Shown: piece after piece, positions 3,539-5,645 of the stretch
How positions within the stretch are numbered: the first letter of the stretch is position 1
Layout: the number at the start of each line of letters is the position of its first letter
DNA from: Myxococcales bacterium
GTDB lineage: Bacteria; Myxococcota_A; Bradymonadia; Bradymonadales; Bradymonadaceae
Assembly (NCBI GenBank): GCA_007120915.1
Contig: SKMT01000214.1
Location: 1-5,645, forward strand
Reading direction: 5' to 3'
DNA: 5,645 bases
Notes under the pieces: generated by a model
The model's input: the letters and a program-made list of their open reading frames with translations, nothing else
What the model was told of the DNA's origin: nothing
The model's database searches: none
Program-made: the position numbers and the translations under genes

Positions 3539-5645
3539 TTATTGACACAGTGGTGCGCGGGATGTGTCGTCGGAGGTGACGGTGAGTTCGCCGGAGGTGA
3601 TGGCGTCGCCGACGACGGCGGCGCAGCGGAAGGGGGCGAGCAGTTCTTCGCAGTCGGGGCGGCGGGCCTCGAAGAGCCCGGGGGCCGGTGGCGGTGGGTC
3701 GGTGAGGCACTGGGCGGTGTCGGGCAACTGTAGGGCGGCGTCGGTGGCGCAGAAGGCGCGGGCGAGCCGGGTGAACTGTTGGGTGGCGTCGCAGATGGCG
3801 GCGTCGTATTGGCCGGCGGGGTCGTCGCCGGTGTCGTCGGCGGCCTGAAGCTGGCGCTCGACCAGTTCGAGATAGCCGTCGATCAGTGCGGCCGGTTCGG
3901 TGCGCTCGTCGGTTTCGACCTCTTCTTCAACGGCGAGTACGGCGTCGGTGGTCTGGCCTTCGATGTTGCCGTGGCGGGGATTGACGGCCCACCAGCCGAA
4001 GCGCTGGACTTCGCCGTCTTCGACGGGTTGGAGCGGGGCGAGCACGGTGAGGTTTCGCTCCCCGACAGTGTAGCGCAGCGCCTCCTCGGTGCGATCGTCG
4101 ACGGAGAAGCGGTCGAGCCGATCCATGGTCTGGTTGTCGACGGTCAGAAAGGGGATGGCCTGCCGGGTGGCAAGGCGGAAGACATCGCTGACGGTGGAGG
4201 GGGACTGGTCGGAGTAGCTGTCGACGAATTCGCCGGTGATGCGGTCGCGCAGCAGACCGTAGGTGGTCAGCAGCGCGGTGGTGGCGGCGGGGGCCATCCC
4301 GGAGGCGGGTAGTGCAGCGAGGCGGTCGCCTTCGATGTGCAGGTCGAGTTGCATCTGTTTTCCGTCGTGGGCCAGCCCGGTAGTGACCACGCGGGGGCGG
4401 GTGAAGAAGGGCTGGACGCCGAGTTGGTCGGCCATCGCTTCGGTGGCGCTGTCGAGAGCGTTGGTCAACGCGAAGGGGAGTACGGCGCCGAGGGGAGCGA
4501 CGGCGCTGTTGGCGTGTTGTTGGCGGGTTTCTGCGTCAAGTGGGGCGTCATCGCCTACTTCTGAGTGTGCCCATTGCTCGAACTTGTCGAGCCCGTCGGA
4601 TGTGGCCTGGTCAGCGACGGTGCGCATCAGCGACTCGGAGGTGAACCCGGGGGCGATGGTGACGGTGAAGTGCTGGTGGTCGAAGTCGAAGATGTCCGTT
4701 CCCTGATCCTGGCGGAACAGCACCTGCTCCCAGCGGCTTTCGCGTTCGGCGGTGGTGAATCGAAACTGCAGTTCGAGCTGGTCGACGATACCGACAGGGA
4801 TGGTTTCGCCTTTAAGCTGCGAGTCGCCGTGGCTGACGATGGGGAATCGGCCGCGGTCGCGGGTGGGGTCGGGCTGAAACCCCAGTGAAATCGACCGGAA
4901 GGCGAGATCGGCGACATCGGCGTCGACGGCGAGGTGTTCGAGGGTGCGATTGTCTTCGGTGTGGCTGACCAGCGTCATCTCAAAGCTGGTGCGGTGGGTG
5001 TCGGGCAGGGATTCGTGGGTCGATTCTTCGGAGGCCGGTGTTATGCCGAAGGAGGGAGCGGCGATGGGGTCGAAGGGGCGGGTGTTGTCGGCGATGGTCA
5101 CTTCGAGCCACAGGTGATCCTGCAGATCGGTGAGGATGCCGGTGAGCCCGGGGACGGGGGCGTCGTCGTCGAGTTCCAGCCCCTGGATGTTGGCCTCGCC
5201 GATGGTGTCGTCGACCAGTGAGCGGGCGTCCGCTTCGTGGAGTCGACCGGTGACGAAGCGGGTGTCATGGCCCGCACGTTCGAGCAGATCGGCGGCCAGA
5301 AGGGCCTGGTCGGCGGCGTTGCCGGCGCGGGCGATCAGAGTGCCACGTGCGCCGCGATAGGAGCCGATATAGAAGTCGGGGGCGATGTTGTCGTCGATCC
5401 AGTCGAAGATTTCGGTGGGGCCGCGCGGGTGGGGGATCTGGCGGAAGGCGTCGTCGAGATCGACGGCCGGATCGGCTGTGGCGTGGGTGCCTACGGAGCG
5501 GGCGCGGCGGTTCAGTTCGTTGATGCGGGTGGTGATTGCGGAGTGCTGGTCGTCGGTGAGGGTGGGGGGTGGCTCGGCGGCGTCTTCTTGCTGTTCGGCC
5601 TGCTCGGCTTGTTCGGCGTCCTGCTGGTCCGGTTGCGGGGTGTCA
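3539..5645 (-). CDS. Exported transglutaminase-like protein lacking catalytic Cys, 5' end outside window
   Basis: The reading frame runs leftward from the window edge to TAA at 3539-3541, giving at least 701 residues; the start is not in the window. It opens with a Gln/Glu/Ala/Pro-rich linker (visible 1-30), as found after a signal peptide. A transglutaminase-like core follows (about 78-193): AGNAADQALLAADLL, then HLWLEV with the His at 177, then FDP with the Asp at 192. The position of the nucleophilic Cys is Ala110, so His and Asp remain but Cys does not. A motif FGWWAVNP lies near 549-556. All six cysteines (618, 632, 646, 665, 674, 700) fall in the last 84 residues, suggesting disulfides outside the cytoplasm. 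The middle 350 residues I do not recognise. The GTG at 5101 is not a credible start, because coding sequence continues through it. The gene has no evident link to the cysteine operon. Confidence 0.8.
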   Translation of the reverse strand, partial: DTPQPDQQDAEQAEQAEQQEDAAEPPPTLTDDQHSAITTRINELNRRARSVGTHATADPAVDLDDAFRQIPHPRGPTEIFDWIDDNIAPDFYIGSYRGARGTLIARAGNAADQALLAADLLERAGHDTRFVTGRLHEADARSLVDDTIGEANIQGLELDDDAPVPGLTGILTDLQDHLWLEVTIADNTRPFDPIAAPSFGITPASEESTHESLPDTHRTSFEMTLVSHTEDNRTLEHLAVDADVADLAFRSISLGFQPDPTRDRGRFPIVSHGDSQLKGETIPVGIVDQLELQFRFTTAERESRWEQVLFRQDQGTDIFDFDHQHFTVTIAPGFTSESLMRTVADQATSDGLDKFEQWAHSEVGDDAPLDAETRQQHANSAVAPLGAVLPFALTNALDSATEAMADQLGVQPFFTRPRVVTTGLAHDGKQMQLDLHIEGDRLAALPASGMAPAATTALLTTYGLLRDRITGEFVDSYSDQSPSTVSDVFRLATRQAIPFLTVDNQTMDRLDRFSVDDRTEEALRYTVGERNLTVLAPLQPVEDGEVQRFGWWAVNPRHGNIEGQTTDAVLAVEEEVETDERTEPAALIDGYLELVERQLQAADDTGDDPAGQYDAAICDATQQFTRLARAFCATDAALQLPDTAQCLTDPPPPAPGLFEARRPDCEELLAPFRCAAVVGDAITSGELTVTSDDTSRAPLCQ

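Noticed and set aside
3779..4312. 177-residue + strand frame within the transglutaminase-like gene
   Set aside because: Its Gly/Val-rich composition is typical of antisense of a GC-rich gene, and the - strand frame runs unbroken through the region with domain motifs.
3539..5101. 520-residue protein starting at the GTG at 5101
   Set aside because: The frame upstream remains open to the window edge and contains the rest of the transglutaminase-like core, including the helix with the Cys-equivalent position.

Overview
The window looks like high-GC bacterial DNA holding a compact cysteine-biosynthesis operon on the + strand, which meets one gene on the - strand coming the other way. The operon encodes, in order: an Rrf2/CymR-type regulator (214-666), a catalytically degenerate cysteine-synthase homologue (656-1588), a CysO-type ubiquitin-like sulfur carrier (1696-1980), a CysM-type cysteine synthase with an intact active site (1977-2924) and a Mec-type JAMM/M67 metallopeptidase (2990-3460). 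CysO, CysM and Mec make up the protein-thiocarboxylate route to cysteine characterised in Mycobacterium tuberculosis. There, CysO-COSH donates sulfur, CysM makes a CysO-cysteine adduct, and Mec hydrolyses the adduct to release cysteine. The gene order here (cysO-cysM-mec) differs from the mycobacterial mec-cysO-cysM. No E1-like activating enzyme (MoeZ/ThiF) or serine acetyltransferase lies in the window.

The unusual part is the front of the operon. The regulator ends in an aromatic-rich tail with a C-terminal isoleucine (...FVYVI). This resembles the tail by which Bacillus CymR is thought to contact CysK, and the Ile-ended peptides of SAT and CdiA that plug the CysK active site. The next gene, translationally overlapping, encodes a cysteine-synthase fold in which the Schiff-base lysine is Arg, the TSGNTG substrate loop is rewritten and the PLP-N1 serine motif is lost. 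It reads as a pseudoenzyme, maintained as an open frame of full family length. I infer a CymR-CysK-like sensor in which the enzyme partner may have become a dedicated non-catalytic subunit, wired to a CysO-dependent pathway.

The - strand gene (3539 to beyond the right edge) encodes at least 701 residues of a probably exported transglutaminase-like protein. It also lacks its catalytic Cys, and all six of its cysteines are clustered near the C-terminus. A strong hairpin between the convergent genes may act as a two-way terminator or be a REP-like element.

Three unrelated low-complexity repeat tracts sit at gene boundaries: a CTCGGN hexamer at 1-90, a purine-rich GACAGAA tract at 1587-1656 and a 14-bp CTCTGGGTGCTGGG tandem at 2927-2982. 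Such spacers, together with acidic or Gln-rich linkers in secreted proteins, fit Bradymonadales/Myxococcota-like deltaproteobacteria. That placement is a guess from style, not a demonstrated assignment.
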